64,000 nucleotides of DNA. Origin: Streptococcus gallinaceus. Lineage in GTDB: Bacteria > Bacillota > Bacilli > Lactobacillales > Streptococcaceae. A model generated the notes under the pieces. It searched no databases and was not told where the DNA came from. It saw nothing but the letters and a program-made list of their open reading frames with translations. This document shows, in pieces, positions 38,633 to 47,183 of the stretch. The translations under genes were made by a program, and so were the position numbers. The stretch lies in assembly GCF_024170225.1 (NCBI RefSeq), contig NZ_JALJXU010000009.1:1-64000 (forward strand), given 5' to 3'. Each line of letters begins with the position of its first letter. The first letter of the stretch is position 1.

Positions 38633-39613
38633 TTATTTTCCAGCATAGGCTGCGACTTCATCAATCATCAGCTCAGTTGACTCCAAGCCACCTCCTGATA
38701 AGTACCATAGGTCTGCTGTTAATGAAACAATTCCTTTGTTTTTACCTGCATTTGTTGCTTGAACCAAGTCATTTTTCAACGCAGATTCATTTTTAGAATG
38801 ATCGCTACCGATAGCCAAGCTACGGTCAACTACAAAGATTAAATCTGGGTTCAATTGATGGATACCTTCAAATGAAATCATCGCCCCGTGTTTCCCAGCT
38901 TTCGCTGCGTCTTCTACTACCATCTCTGTCGCTTTGAAGCCTAGGTCCTTATAGAGAAGGCCGTAGCGACCTGTTGCAGGAATAGCTGCGATAGCTCCTT
39001 CGTTCAAGAGAACTGTCAAAGCTTTCTTTTGGCTTTCTTGGTTTGCTTTGGCAACTTTTTCTACTTTTTTATCCAATTTTGCGAGTGATTTTTTAGCTTT
39101 TTCTTGACCTTTTTCACCGAATAATTTGGCCAATTCTTGGATATTTCCCTTGATAGATGCCCAAGGTTTGTCCTTATCGGTTGCAAAGTAAATCGTTGGA
39201 GCAATCTTCTTGAATTCTGCCACCTTATCCGCTGTACGGCCGGAAGCAATAATCAAATCTGGCGCCAATTCAGCAAGAGTTTCCATGTTTACTTCTTTTA
39301 AGTTACCGACATTCGTGATTGATTTTTTATTTTTAAAATCTTTTAAGTAGGCTGGCAAGGTGTCTTTAGGCATCCCAACAATTGTGTCTTCAAAGCCCAG
39401 TGCACGAATGCTGTCCGCAACACCATTATCCAAGACAACAATTTTTTTCGGATTTGCCTTCAATGTCACTTGACCACTTGCATCGGTCAATGTGATTTCC
39501 TGTGCTGCTGGCTTTTCTTTTTCAGCTGTTTTTTTGCTTGCACAAGCCACAAGACCTACTGTAAGCACACTCATCAAGATAACTTTTACTACTGTTGCTA
39601 ATTTCTTTTTCAT
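38633..39613 (-). CDS. fatB: Iron-siderophore ABC transporter substrate-binding lipoprotein
   Basis: The mature protein starts after a lipoprotein signal (MKKKLATVV...LVACASKK, lipid Cys24) and has the Fe-hydroxamate/catecholate binding fold: VVLDNGVADSIRALG, LAPDLIIASGRTAD and a long Lys-rich central helix. It captures siderophore or heme-type iron outside the membrane. The frame is open ten codons upstream, but the ATG at 39613 begins the signal peptide. Last gene of fatD-C-E-B. Confidence 0.92.
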   Translation of the reverse strand: MKKKLATVVKVILMSVLTVGLVACASKKTAEKEKPAAQEITLTDASGQVTLKANPKKIVVLDNGVADSIRALGFEDTIVGMPKDTLPAYLKDFKNKKSITNVGNLKEVNMETLAELAPDLIIASGRTADKVAEFKKIAPTIYFATDKDKPWASIKGNIQELAKLFGEKGQEKAKKSLAKLDKKVEKVAKANQESQKKALTVLLNEGAIAAIPATGRYGLLYKDLGFKATEMVVEDAAKAGKHGAMISFEGIHQLNPDLIFVVDRSLAIGSDHSKNESALKNDLVQATNAGKNKGIVSLTADLWYLSGGGLESTELMIDEVAAYAGK

Positions 39614-39627
39614 TTTTTCTCCATTTC

Positions 39628-40383
39628 TTATTGATATAAACAAATCGGCCGGCCATTGATAATGGCCAGTTCTAAGTTAATGTCATAGATTTCCTCTAGG
39701 ACTTCTTTTTTCATAACATGGCTAGGACTACCTTGGCAAAAGACCTGACCATCTTTGAAAGCGACCATGTGGTCAACAAATTGGCTCGCGACATTGATGT
39801 CATGGATAACGACAACAACCGTCTTCCCCATCTTATCTACCAAGTCACGTAAGGTACGCATCATCAGAATACCTTGCTTCATATCTAGATTATTGAGCGG
39901 CTCATCGAGCAAGATAATATCTGTATCTTGAGCCAATACCATGGCAATAAAGACCCGCTGCAACTGTCCTCCCGACAACTGGTCAACATAGCGATCACGA
40001 AATTCGTCCAAGCCCATATGGGCTATTGCTGCTTGAATTTTTTCAAAATCCTCCTCTTTCAAACGACCTTGACTGTAAGGAAATCGTCCAAAAGAAACCA
40101 GTTCTTCAACAGTTAGCTTGGATTGGCAATGAATCTGCTGCTTCAAAATGGCTAATTCTTGTGCAAATTCTCTGGAACCCCAACTATCAATTTCCTGTCC
40201 TTTGATATACAGACAGCCCTCTTCTTTTTTCATCAGCCGGCTCATGAGACTAAGAAGAGTTGACTTCCCAGCACCATTTGGCCCAATAAAAGCTGTGAAT
40301 CGCTTCGGAAATACCTGTAAATCGTCCACTTGTAGGACAGGAGCTTGACCGTAAGTTTTGCTTACTTGCTCCACCTTAATCAT
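39628..40383 (-). CDS. fatE: Iron-siderophore ABC transporter ATPase
   Basis: The 251-aa ABC ATPase has Walker [14 protein letters not shown], the signature LSGGQLQRVFIA, Walker B IILLDEPLNNLD and the switch His in VVVIHDIN. It powers import through the FatCD pore. It overlaps fatC by 8 nt and precedes fatB by 14 nt. Confidence 0.93.
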   Translation of the reverse strand: MIKVEQVSKTYGQAPVLQVDDLQVFPKRFTAFIGPNGAGKSTLLSLMSRLMKKEEGCLYIKGQEIDSWGSREFAQELAILKQQIHCQSKLTVEELVSFGRFPYSQGRLKEEDFEKIQAAIAHMGLDEFRDRYVDQLSGGQLQRVFIAMVLAQDTDIILLDEPLNNLDMKQGILMMRTLRDLVDKMGKTVVVVIHDINVASQFVDHMVAFKDGQVFCQGSPSHVMKKEVLEEIYDINLELAIINGRPICLYQ

Positions 40384-41347
40384 ATCTCAAACGCTCCTTA
40401 TACACTAGATAGAGGAAGAAACTCCCACCAAACAGCTCCAATATCATACTGATTGTCACGGCATATTGGAAAAATCGCTCTACCAACATTTGCCCATACA
40501 CCAAAGAAACAAATCCAAGACAAGTCGCTACCAAAAAAAGACAGTGGTGTTGGTATTGTTTGACAAGGCGGTAGGTAAGATTGGCAACTATAAACCCAAA
40601 GAAAGAAAGCGGTCCAACCATAGCCGTCGTGCTAGCAGTCAGGATAACAACCGCCCACAAAACACGTCTCTGTACTGCTTCCACATCCACACCAAGAGAC
40701 AATGCCTGCTCCTTACCCAGGTGTAAGACATCTAAAACTGGATAAAGACGATAGAGATAGTAAGCCAAGATAAGAGTCGCCAGTCCAACTAACACCAACA
40801 CATCTTGATGTGCATGCTGGAAGGACGCAAATAACTTGCCTTGCAACTTATCGTATTCATTTGGATCCATGAGAATTTGCATAAAGGTTGATAGACTGCG
40901 CAAAAGTGTACCCAATGACATACAGATGAGTAAAATCGTTCCGAATCCTCTGGATAACAATTGCTTCAACAGAGGCTGTAAGGCTCCGAAAAAAAGCAAT
41001 AAGAGACCTAGAACAATGAGAAATTCAACCTGAACTGATGGTTGGTGTTGATTGGCCCATCTCCAAAAAAAGAAGAGATAGGTCGACTGGATAAAGACGT
41101 ACAAACTCTCCAATCCCAAAACCGCAGGTGTTAAAAATCGATTTCCCGTTACCGTCTGAAAGCTAATCGTCGCAAAACTTGCCGCTACAGCTACCACTAG
41201 ATAGACCAAGATTTTTTTCAATCGCAACTGGAAAATATAGTCCGACATCCCTGCTGACTTGGGTAAAAAGTACAGCAGTAGACCTACAACGACTACTAAC
41301 ATCAACATTCCCAGAATGAACTTGGTTCTGACTTTAAGCTGCTGCAT
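40376..41347 (-). CDS. fatC: Iron-siderophore ABC transporter permease (second)
   Basis: The 323-aa FecCD/BtuC-type permease has about nine hydrophobic segments and the coupling loop region (QALSLGVDVEAVQRR), and GPLSFFGFIVANLTYRLV towards the C terminus. It starts inside the end of fatD (14-nt overlap). In pneumococcus, mutations in this operon suppress lethality of codY loss; codY is in this window too. Confidence 0.92.
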   Translation of the reverse strand: MQQLKVRTKFILGMLMLVVVVGLLLYFLPKSAGMSDYIFQLRLKKILVYLVVAVAASFATISFQTVTGNRFLTPAVLGLESLYVFIQSTYLFFFWRWANQHQPSVQVEFLIVLGLLLLFFGALQPLLKQLLSRGFGTILLICMSLGTLLRSLSTFMQILMDPNEYDKLQGKLFASFQHAHQDVLVLVGLATLILAYYLYRLYPVLDVLHLGKEQALSLGVDVEAVQRRVLWAVVILTASTTAMVGPLSFFGFIVANLTYRLVKQYQHHCLFLVATCLGFVSLVYGQMLVERFFQYAVTISMILELFGGSFFLYLVYKERLRYD

Positions 41348-42296
41348 GCTTCTCCTCCTTCCAAAGAACCCGGATTAGAAAGACAGAACCCAAGACACCA
41401 AGGACGACTGAAACTGAGAGCTCGTAAGGCCAAACAACCAGACGCGCCACAATATCGCAGCACAAGACCAGCAAGACACCGACAAGGAACACTTTGCCTC
41501 TGATTTTTCTAAAATAATCCCCATAGCGCTGACGGACAAGATTCGGTATGATGACTCCCAAAAATGGCAAGCCTCCCACTGTAATCATCGTCACAGCCGT
41601 CGATAGAGCAACTAAAAAGAGAGCAATTTGCTCCATTTTCTGAAAGGGCAAGCCCAAGCTACGACTAGCGGACTCTCCAAGTGCCATCAGAGAAAAACTC
41701 TCTGTAACGAACCAGATCCCCACGCAGACTACTATCGTCAAAAAGAGCCACTCAAACTGATTGCGCTGAATCATGGTATACGAACCTTGTGTCCAGGAAG
41801 ACATGGATTGAACCAATTGAAAACGATAGGCAATCATCTCTGCAATCGCCCCAATGATCCCACCAAACAGGATTCCAACCAGAGGCAGCATCCATTTTTC
41901 ATGAAAAGAACACTTACGGACAAAGGTCAAAAAGAGCAGACTTGCCCCCATTGCTGCCACAAAGGCAAAGGTCATTTTTTGAAATAAATTAGCCTGGGGA
42001 AAGAAGAAGAGAGAGACCAACATTCCCAGCTGTGCAGCTTCTACCGTTCCCGTGGTAGACGGCCCTGCATATCGGTTTTGTGTGACGGTCTGCATCAAGA
42101 GTCCCGATAAACTGACCGAGCCTGCGGATAGGACGATGGAGATTGTCCTAGGAAGCCTTGCCTCTAAGAAAACTCTCAGCGCCCCCTTATCCCCACTAAA
42201 AAGACCGACCCAAGAAAAGGCCGAGCTCGATCCGACACTCAAGGAAAGCAACAGCAACCCACCGAGCAAAATGAACAACCATCTATCCTTTCTCAC
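41334..42296 (-). CDS. fatD: Iron-siderophore ABC transporter permease (first)
   Basis: The FecCD-family permease of about 320 aa has the signature RLPRTISIVLSAGSVSLSG near the N terminus, ASRSLGLPFQKM as coupling loop and GGLPFLGVIIPNLVRQRYG. Two GTG codons are possible; the second (42296) lies 5 nt after AGGAGG while the first (42299) is only 2 nt away, so 42296 is chosen. It leads the operon from a consensus-like promoter. Confidence 0.92.
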   Translation of the reverse strand: MRKDRWLFILLGGLLLLSLSVGSSSAFSWVGLFSGDKGALRVFLEARLPRTISIVLSAGSVSLSGLLMQTVTQNRYAGPSTTGTVEAAQLGMLVSLFFFPQANLFQKMTFAFVAAMGASLLFLTFVRKCSFHEKWMLPLVGILFGGIIGAIAEMIAYRFQLVQSMSSWTQGSYTMIQRNQFEWLFLTIVVCVGIWFVTESFSLMALGESASRSLGLPFQKMEQIALFLVALSTAVTMITVGGLPFLGVIIPNLVRQRYGDYFRKIRGKVFLVGVLLVLCCDIVARLVVWPYELSVSVVLGVLGSVFLIRVLWKEEKHAAA

Positions 42297-42319
42297 CACT
42301 TCCTCCTTTCAAACATTTT

Positions 42320-42391
42320 GTTCATGAACTATATTTACTTTAACAAAAGCGATTTCAAAAGTCAATATTATATTAAAATTATCAGACTATT
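42320..42391 (-). promoter_or_regulatory. fat operon promoter with palindromic operator and CodY-like box
   Basis: Minus strand TTGACT (+ 42360-42365), 17-nt spacer, TAAAGT (42337-42342). A perfect 10-bp palindrome GTTCATGAAC (42320-42329) covers the predicted transcription start. AATAGTCTGATAATT (42377-42391) differs from the CodY box AATTTTCWGAAAATT at three positions and lies just upstream of the -35. CodY and possibly a second repressor may control iron uptake; the protein reading the palindrome is unknown. Confidence 0.6.
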
Positions 42392-42410
42392 TAGCTAAAA
42401 TTAAAACAAA

Positions 42411-42433
42411 AAAGAAGCCCTAAGGCTTCTTTT
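42411..42433 (-). terminator. Terminator of the acoABCL operon
   Basis: AAAGAAGCC / GGCTTCTTT stem with a 4-nt loop and T tracts on both strands, 11 nt past the E3 stop. Confidence 0.87.
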
Positions 42434-42443
42434 AACAAATAGA

Positions 42444-44198
42444 TTATTTACGTTTTGGTGGGTTGTGGATGGCTTCACCCAATACGTCAGCAAATGCTTC
42501 GTACATCACTTCAGAGAACGTTGGGTGTCCGTGGATTGACAAGAGCAATTCATCAACTGTCAATTCATTTTCCATGATAGTTGCAGCTTCGTTAATCATT
42601 TCAGCAGCAGCTGGACCAATGATGTGTACACCAAGAATTTCGTGGTATTTAGCATCAGCGATAACTTTTACAAAACCTTGTGCTTCGTTTGAAGCAATGG
42701 CACGACCGTTACCAGTAAAGCTGTTTTTACCGATAAGGATATTGCCGTATTGTTCACGCGCTTGTTCTTCTGTCAAACCAACCATAGCCACTTCAGGGTG
42801 TGTGTAAACAGCAGCCGGAGTGAATTCAAGGTTAGCCTTGCGGTGGTTGCCTTTCATGGCATTTTCAGCAGCAACTTCACCCATACGGTAAGCTGCGTGG
42901 GCAAGCATTTTCGTACCGTTGACATCACCTGGTGCGTAAATACCTGGGATTGATGTTTCTTGGTATTCGTTAACCTTGATACGGTTGCGGTCCATTTCAA
43001 GGTTCAGATTTTCAAGTCCATTCATTTGTGGTACACGACCGATTGAAAGAAGGGCTTTTTCAGCTACAACTTCTTCGCCGTTGTTGAGTTTCAATGTCAA
43101 TTGGTTGTTTGCTTCAACGATTTCAGAAACACCAACTGATGTTTTGATCTTCATACCTTTCTTAGCAAGAATTTTTTGAAGTTCAAGTGACACTTCTTTA
43201 TCCATTGCAGGGATGATGCGGTCAGCCATTTCGATAACCGTTACGTCAACACCGTATGATGCCCAGACAAGACCAAGCTCGATACCAACGACACCACCAC
43301 CCATAACAGCAAGTGATTTTGGCATTTCACGAAGATCAAGGATATCATCTGATGTCAAGACAAGTTTAGACTCGATACCTGGGATGTTGATGCGAGAAAC
43401 TTTTGAGCCTGTTGCAAGAATTACGCTACGACCTTTGATTGTTTCAGAACCGATGGTTACAGTCTTGTCAGGATTTACTTGACCAAGACCATTGAAGATA
43501 GTGACTTTATTGGCTTTAAGGAGACCTTGAACACCGCCTGTCAAAGTCTTAACAACAGTGTTTTTGAAGTCAACAGTTTTATCCATATCGATAGTGTAGT
43601 TTGTCGATGCCAAGTTGATCCCGCGACCTGCTGCATGTTTGATACCGTCTAGGATTTCAGCATTTTTAAGGTAAGTTTTTGTTGGGATACAACCCACATT
43701 CAAGCAGGTACCACCAAATTCAGATTTTTCAACAATAGCAACTTTACCACCAAGTTGAGCACCTTTAATGGCAGCGTAGTAACCAGCAGGACCACCACCG
43801 ACAACAATCATGTCGTATTCATTTGCAGCCAAGTCTGCTTTTGGAGCTTGTGCCGCTGCAGCTGGTGTAGATGGAACTTCAAGTCCAGCAGCTTTCAAGT
43901 CAGCAGTTGCTTGAGTTACTTGAGCAGCAGCTGGTGCAGCTGATTCGCCGACCACTTCGCCTTCAGCACCGATGTAACCAATCACTTCTGTGACAGGAAC
44001 AACTTCGCCGTTACCGCGAACGATTTTTAGCAAGACACCTGAGTCTTCTGCTTCCAATTCCATGCTTGTCTTATCAGACATCATTTCCAAGATAACGTCG
44101 CCTTCGTTGACAACATCACCTTCTTGTTTTTTCCACTCGATGATTTCTCCTTCTTGCATGTCAACGCCAAGTTTAGGCATAATAATTTCTACAGCCAT
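42444..44198 (-). CDS. acoL: Dihydrolipoamide dehydrogenase (E3) with N-terminal lipoyl domain
   Basis: The 584-aa flavoenzyme reoxidises dihydrolipoamide with NAD. Residues 1-80 are a lipoyl domain with the lipoyl Lys in SDKTSM (K43). A linker and a full E3 module with GGGPAGYYAA (FAD), GGTCLNVGCIPTK (redox disulfide) and a C-terminal HGHPTFSE follow. The first 81 residues match the E2 lipoyl domain of the upstream gene at all but two positions. The frame extends six codons upstream, but the ATG at 44198 aligns with the E2 start and has AAGGAAAA before it. Confidence 0.95.
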   Translation of the reverse strand: MAVEIIMPKLGVDMQEGEIIEWKKQEGDVVNEGDVILEMMSDKTSMELEAEDSGVLLKIVRGNGEVVPVTEVIGYIGAEGEVVGESAAPAAAQVTQATADLKAAGLEVPSTPAAAAQAPKADLAANEYDMIVVGGGPAGYYAAIKGAQLGGKVAIVEKSEFGGTCLNVGCIPTKTYLKNAEILDGIKHAAGRGINLASTNYTIDMDKTVDFKNTVVKTLTGGVQGLLKANKVTIFNGLGQVNPDKTVTIGSETIKGRSVILATGSKVSRINIPGIESKLVLTSDDILDLREMPKSLAVMGGGVVGIELGLVWASYGVDVTVIEMADRIIPAMDKEVSLELQKILAKKGMKIKTSVGVSEIVEANNQLTLKLNNGEEVVAEKALLSIGRVPQMNGLENLNLEMDRNRIKVNEYQETSIPGIYAPGDVNGTKMLAHAAYRMGEVAAENAMKGNHRKANLEFTPAAVYTHPEVAMVGLTEEQAREQYGNILIGKNSFTGNGRAIASNEAQGFVKVIADAKYHEILGVHIIGPAAAEMINEAATIMENELTVDELLLSIHGHPTFSEVMYEAFADVLGEAIHNPPKRK

Positions 44199-44347
44199 GT
44201 TAATTTTTCCTTTCAAAACTCTTTTTGATTCTTGTCTAAGGTGGTGGGGACATCAGCGAACCTTTGGTTCTATGACTTATTTTTGAGACACAGCGACAAG
44301 AATCTGATTTGCTCACTTTGTTCGCTTATTTATATAAATTATTTCAC
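44199..44347 (-). other. Structured intercistronic spacer between E2 and E3 genes
   Basis: This 149-nt spacer has a 10-bp perfect inverted repeat GATTCTTGTC (44227-44236) / GACAAGAATC (44295-44304) enclosing a smaller GAACC-TTT-GGTTC hairpin (44258-44270). There is no T run, so it is not a standard terminator. A role in mRNA processing or differential stability is inferred. Confidence 0.6.
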
Positions 44348-45736
44348 TCAGATAAGCAATTCTAATGGATTTTCAAGTAAGTTTTTGAGATCCACCATGA
44401 ATTTGGCACCGTTCATACCGTCGATGATACGGTGGTCAATGGTCAAGCAAAGTGCCATGATTGGGCGAATTTTCACTTCTCCGTCAACCACAACTGGTGT
44501 TTGAACAGTTGAAGCTACACCCAAAATTGCTGAGTTTGGTTGGTTGATGATTGGGTTGAATGTCTTAGTACCAAACATTCCCAAGTTTGTGATAGAGAAT
44601 GTTGAACCAGACATTTCAGCACCTTTCAACTTACCTGATTGTGCTTTTTTGATAACATCTTTTGAAGCAACCACGAAGTCTGACAAGCTCATCTTATCTG
44701 CACCGTGAACAACTGGTACGACAAGTCCTTCATCAAGACCTACGGCGATACCAAGGTTGACAAATTTGTGCAATTCGATTTCTTGTGCGTCATTGATAAG
44801 TGAAGCGTTCATGTAACGATGTTCTTCTTTCATCAATGTACGTGTAACAGCAAGTCCAATCAAGTCTGTAAAGGTTACTTTGAGACCTGTTTTGTTCATG
44901 ATTGGCTCAAGAATTTGTTTACGAAGTGCCATGAGGTTTGTCATGTCAATATCGTAGTTGAGCGTAAAGGTTGGAGCTGTAAGGTAAGAGTTGACCATTC
45001 CTTTTGAAATTGCCTTACGCATAGCAGACATCTTGATGATTTCCACGCCTTCTGGCAATTCTTTAGCAGGTTTTTCAGCTGTCTTAGCTGCTGCTTCCGT
45101 TTGTGCTGGAGCTTGCGCTGCAAGGTGAGCAAGGATATCTTCCTTAGTAACCTTACCAGAATGACCTGTCCCTGCAATAGCAGCCAAGTCAATTCCGTTA
45201 TCTACAGCCATTTTACGAGCAAGTGGTGTTGCTTTTGGTTGTGCATTCTTGAAGTCTTCTACGTCAACCTTGTGCACACGACCATTGGCACCTGTTCCTG
45301 GAACGCTTCCTAGGTCAAGACCCAAGTCTTTTGCCGCTTTGCGAGCTGCTGGTGTTGCGCGAACTTTTCCACCACCTTGAGGTGCTACGGCTGGTTTTAC
45401 TTCAGCTGCTACTGGAGCAACTGGCGCAGGTGCTGCTTCTTGAACAGGAGCCGCTGCTGGTGCTGGACTTGCTGCTGCAGCCACATCAACTGTTTCACCT
45501 TCTGCACCGATGTAACCAATAACTTCGGTAACAGGCACAACTTCGCCATTGCCGCGAACGATTTTAATCAAGACACCTGACTCTTCAGCTTCCAATTCCA
45601 TGCTGGTTTTGTCAGACATCATTTCCAAGATAACGTCGCCTTCATTGACAACATCGCCTTCTTGTTTTTTCCACTCGATAATTTCGCCTTCTTGCATATC
45701 AACACCGAGCTTTGGCATGATGATTTCTACTGCCAT
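44348..45736 (-). CDS. acoC: Dihydrolipoamide acetyltransferase (E2)
   Basis: The 462-aa E2 has a lipoyl domain (1-80, K43 in SDKTSM), an Ala/Pro-rich linker (85-125), two subunit-binding-type motifs (RATPAARKAAKDLGLDL near 130 and KATPLARKMAVDNGID near 173) and the acyltransferase core (about 235-462). The core holds FTDLIGLAV and the catalytic CLTIDHRIIDG near the C terminus. It transfers acetyl from lipoamide to CoA. Two peripheral binding motifs instead of one are worth noting. Confidence 0.95.
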   Translation of the reverse strand: MAVEIIMPKLGVDMQEGEIIEWKKQEGDVVNEGDVILEMMSDKTSMELEAEESGVLIKIVRGNGEVVPVTEVIGYIGAEGETVDVAAAASPAPAAAPVQEAAPAPVAPVAAEVKPAVAPQGGGKVRATPAARKAAKDLGLDLGSVPGTGANGRVHKVDVEDFKNAQPKATPLARKMAVDNGIDLAAIAGTGHSGKVTKEDILAHLAAQAPAQTEAAAKTAEKPAKELPEGVEIIKMSAMRKAISKGMVNSYLTAPTFTLNYDIDMTNLMALRKQILEPIMNKTGLKVTFTDLIGLAVTRTLMKEEHRYMNASLINDAQEIELHKFVNLGIAVGLDEGLVVPVVHGADKMSLSDFVVASKDVIKKAQSGKLKGAEMSGSTFSITNLGMFGTKTFNPIINQPNSAILGVASTVQTPVVVDGEVKIRPIMALCLTIDHRIIDGMNGAKFMVDLKNLLENPLELLI

Positions 45737-45868
45737 GAATTTTCCTTCTTTCTAAAACATGTAAAATCTAGCAGGATTGACGCCCTGCCAGATTGAAACG
45801 GATAACCTTTTAAAAACGATGACGATTGCTACTGAACAAGCTCTCGCATGTTTTTGGGCGGCTATCAA
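45737..45868 (-). other. Structured intercistronic spacer between E1-beta and E2 genes
   Basis: The 132-nt spacer contains a hairpin ATCTAGCAGG / CCTGCCAGAT (45767-45776 with 45784-45793, one mismatch). An outer pairing AAACATG (45754-45760) / CATGTTT (45847-45853) encloses it. No ORF and no T-run terminator are present. Confidence 0.55.
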
Positions 45869-46864
45869 TTAGCCACGGTTCACTTGTTTGTAGATTGCAG
45901 CTTTGATTTTTTCTACGTTTGGCAAGACTGCATTTTCAAGGATATTGGCATAAGGAACAGGGACATCATCAGATGCGATACGAACAACTGGTGCATCCAA
46001 GTAATCAAATGCTTCACTTTCAGTGATGATTGATGCGATTTCGCCGATAAATCCACCTGTTTTGTAGGCATCATTAACCAAGATAACTTTACCAGTTTTC
46101 TTAACAGAGTTGATGATGATTTCTTTATCAAGCGGAATCAAGGTACGTGGGTCCACCACTTCAACGCTGATACCTTCTGCAGCAACTTCTTCAGCTGCTT
46201 GCAAGACGCGTTCCAACATACGACCGTATGATACGATGGTTACGTCTGTACCTTCGCGCTTGATTTCCCCTTTACCAAGTGGGATGTAGAAGTCTGGGTC
46301 TTGGTTGACTTCTTCTTTTTTACCATAAAGCGCTTTTGGTTCCAAGAAAATAACTGGGTTATTGTCTTGGATTGAAGATTTCAAGAGACCTTTTGCATCA
46401 TTTACTGTACCAGGTGCAACGACCTTGATACCTGGAATATGTGTCAACCACGCTTCAAGTGATTGTGAGTGTTGAGCTGCTGATCCGATACCTGAACCTG
46501 ATGCAACACGGAAAGTTACTGGTGTTTTCAAACCACCACCAAACATATAGTTTGTTTTGGCAGCTTGGTTAACAATGGCATCAAGTGCAATCGTAACGAA
46601 ATCCATGAATGTCAAGTCTACGATTGGACGAAGACCTGTTTGGGCTGCACCAACTGCTGAACCAGCGATAGCCGCTTCAGAGATAGGAGTGTCGCGAACG
46701 CGTTTTTCGCCAAATTCTGCCAACATACCAACAGAAGTACCGAAGTCACCACCGTAGATACCGACATCTTCACCCATCAAGAATACTGTTTCATCCTTAC
46801 GCATTTCCTCGCTCTGAGCAAGATTGATGGCTTCACGCAAGGCCATTACTTTTGTTTCAGTCAT
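45869..46864 (-). CDS. acoB: Pyruvate/acetoin dehydrogenase E1 beta subunit
   Basis: The 331-aa transketolase-like protein has the pyrimidine-binding domain (MGEDVGIYGG, RVRDTPISEAAIAGSAVGAA) and the C-terminal transketolase domain (DPRTLIPLDKE). With E1-alpha it forms the TPP-dependent decarboxylase of the complex. A 319-nt non-coding spacer separates it from E1-alpha. Whether the substrate is pyruvate or acetoin cannot be told from sequence alone; streptococcal acoABCL-type operons are generally taken as pyruvate dehydrogenase. Confidence 0.95.
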   Translation of the reverse strand: MTETKVMALREAINLAQSEEMRKDETVFLMGEDVGIYGGDFGTSVGMLAEFGEKRVRDTPISEAAIAGSAVGAAQTGLRPIVDLTFMDFVTIALDAIVNQAAKTNYMFGGGLKTPVTFRVASGSGIGSAAQHSQSLEAWLTHIPGIKVVAPGTVNDAKGLLKSSIQDNNPVIFLEPKALYGKKEEVNQDPDFYIPLGKGEIKREGTDVTIVSYGRMLERVLQAAEEVAAEGISVEVVDPRTLIPLDKEIIINSVKKTGKVILVNDAYKTGGFIGEIASIITESEAFDYLDAPVVRIASDDVPVPYANILENAVLPNVEKIKAAIYKQVNRG

Positions 46865-47183
46865 TTAACTATTCTCCTCTAATAAAATACCGATTTTAGA
46901 TTTGTCATCCTATAAAATACGAAATTGTAGTCGCAAGTAGGCAGGTCAACCAATGGCATCCGCCGGAGTGATTCCTGCGTTGATTGTTTTATTCAATCGA
47001 GTTCAGACTAAGCACTGGGTAAAATCTACCCTCTTAGTTCTAACGCAGTTGACATCTGGCAAAAGCCTACGTTTCATGACTTGGCTTTTACCTAGTTGTC
47101 ATTGCGGGGGTCTCGCAACGAAGTTTTGATAAACTTCTGCTTGGCCGCCTATTTTTACTGTGTGCTTTTAACGTCTTCACATC
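46865..47183 (-). other. Large structured non-coding spacer between E1-alpha and E1-beta genes
   Basis: The 319-nt gap has no credible ORF but many inverted repeats. In + coordinates: GAAGTTT/AAACTTC (47120-47137), TTGCG/CGCAA (47102-47118), TGACA plus GGCAAAAGCC with GGCTTTTACC plus TGTCA (47050-47101), TGCGTT/AACGCA (46976-46981 with 47042-47047), ACTAAG/CTTAGT (47007-47038) around GGGTA/TACCC, GATTG/CAATC (46982-46998), and GTCAAC/GTTGAC (46945-46950 with 47048-47053). The segment near 47048-47054 can join either of two exclusive helices. A structured RNA is likely, with no known family recognised. Confidence 0.6.
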
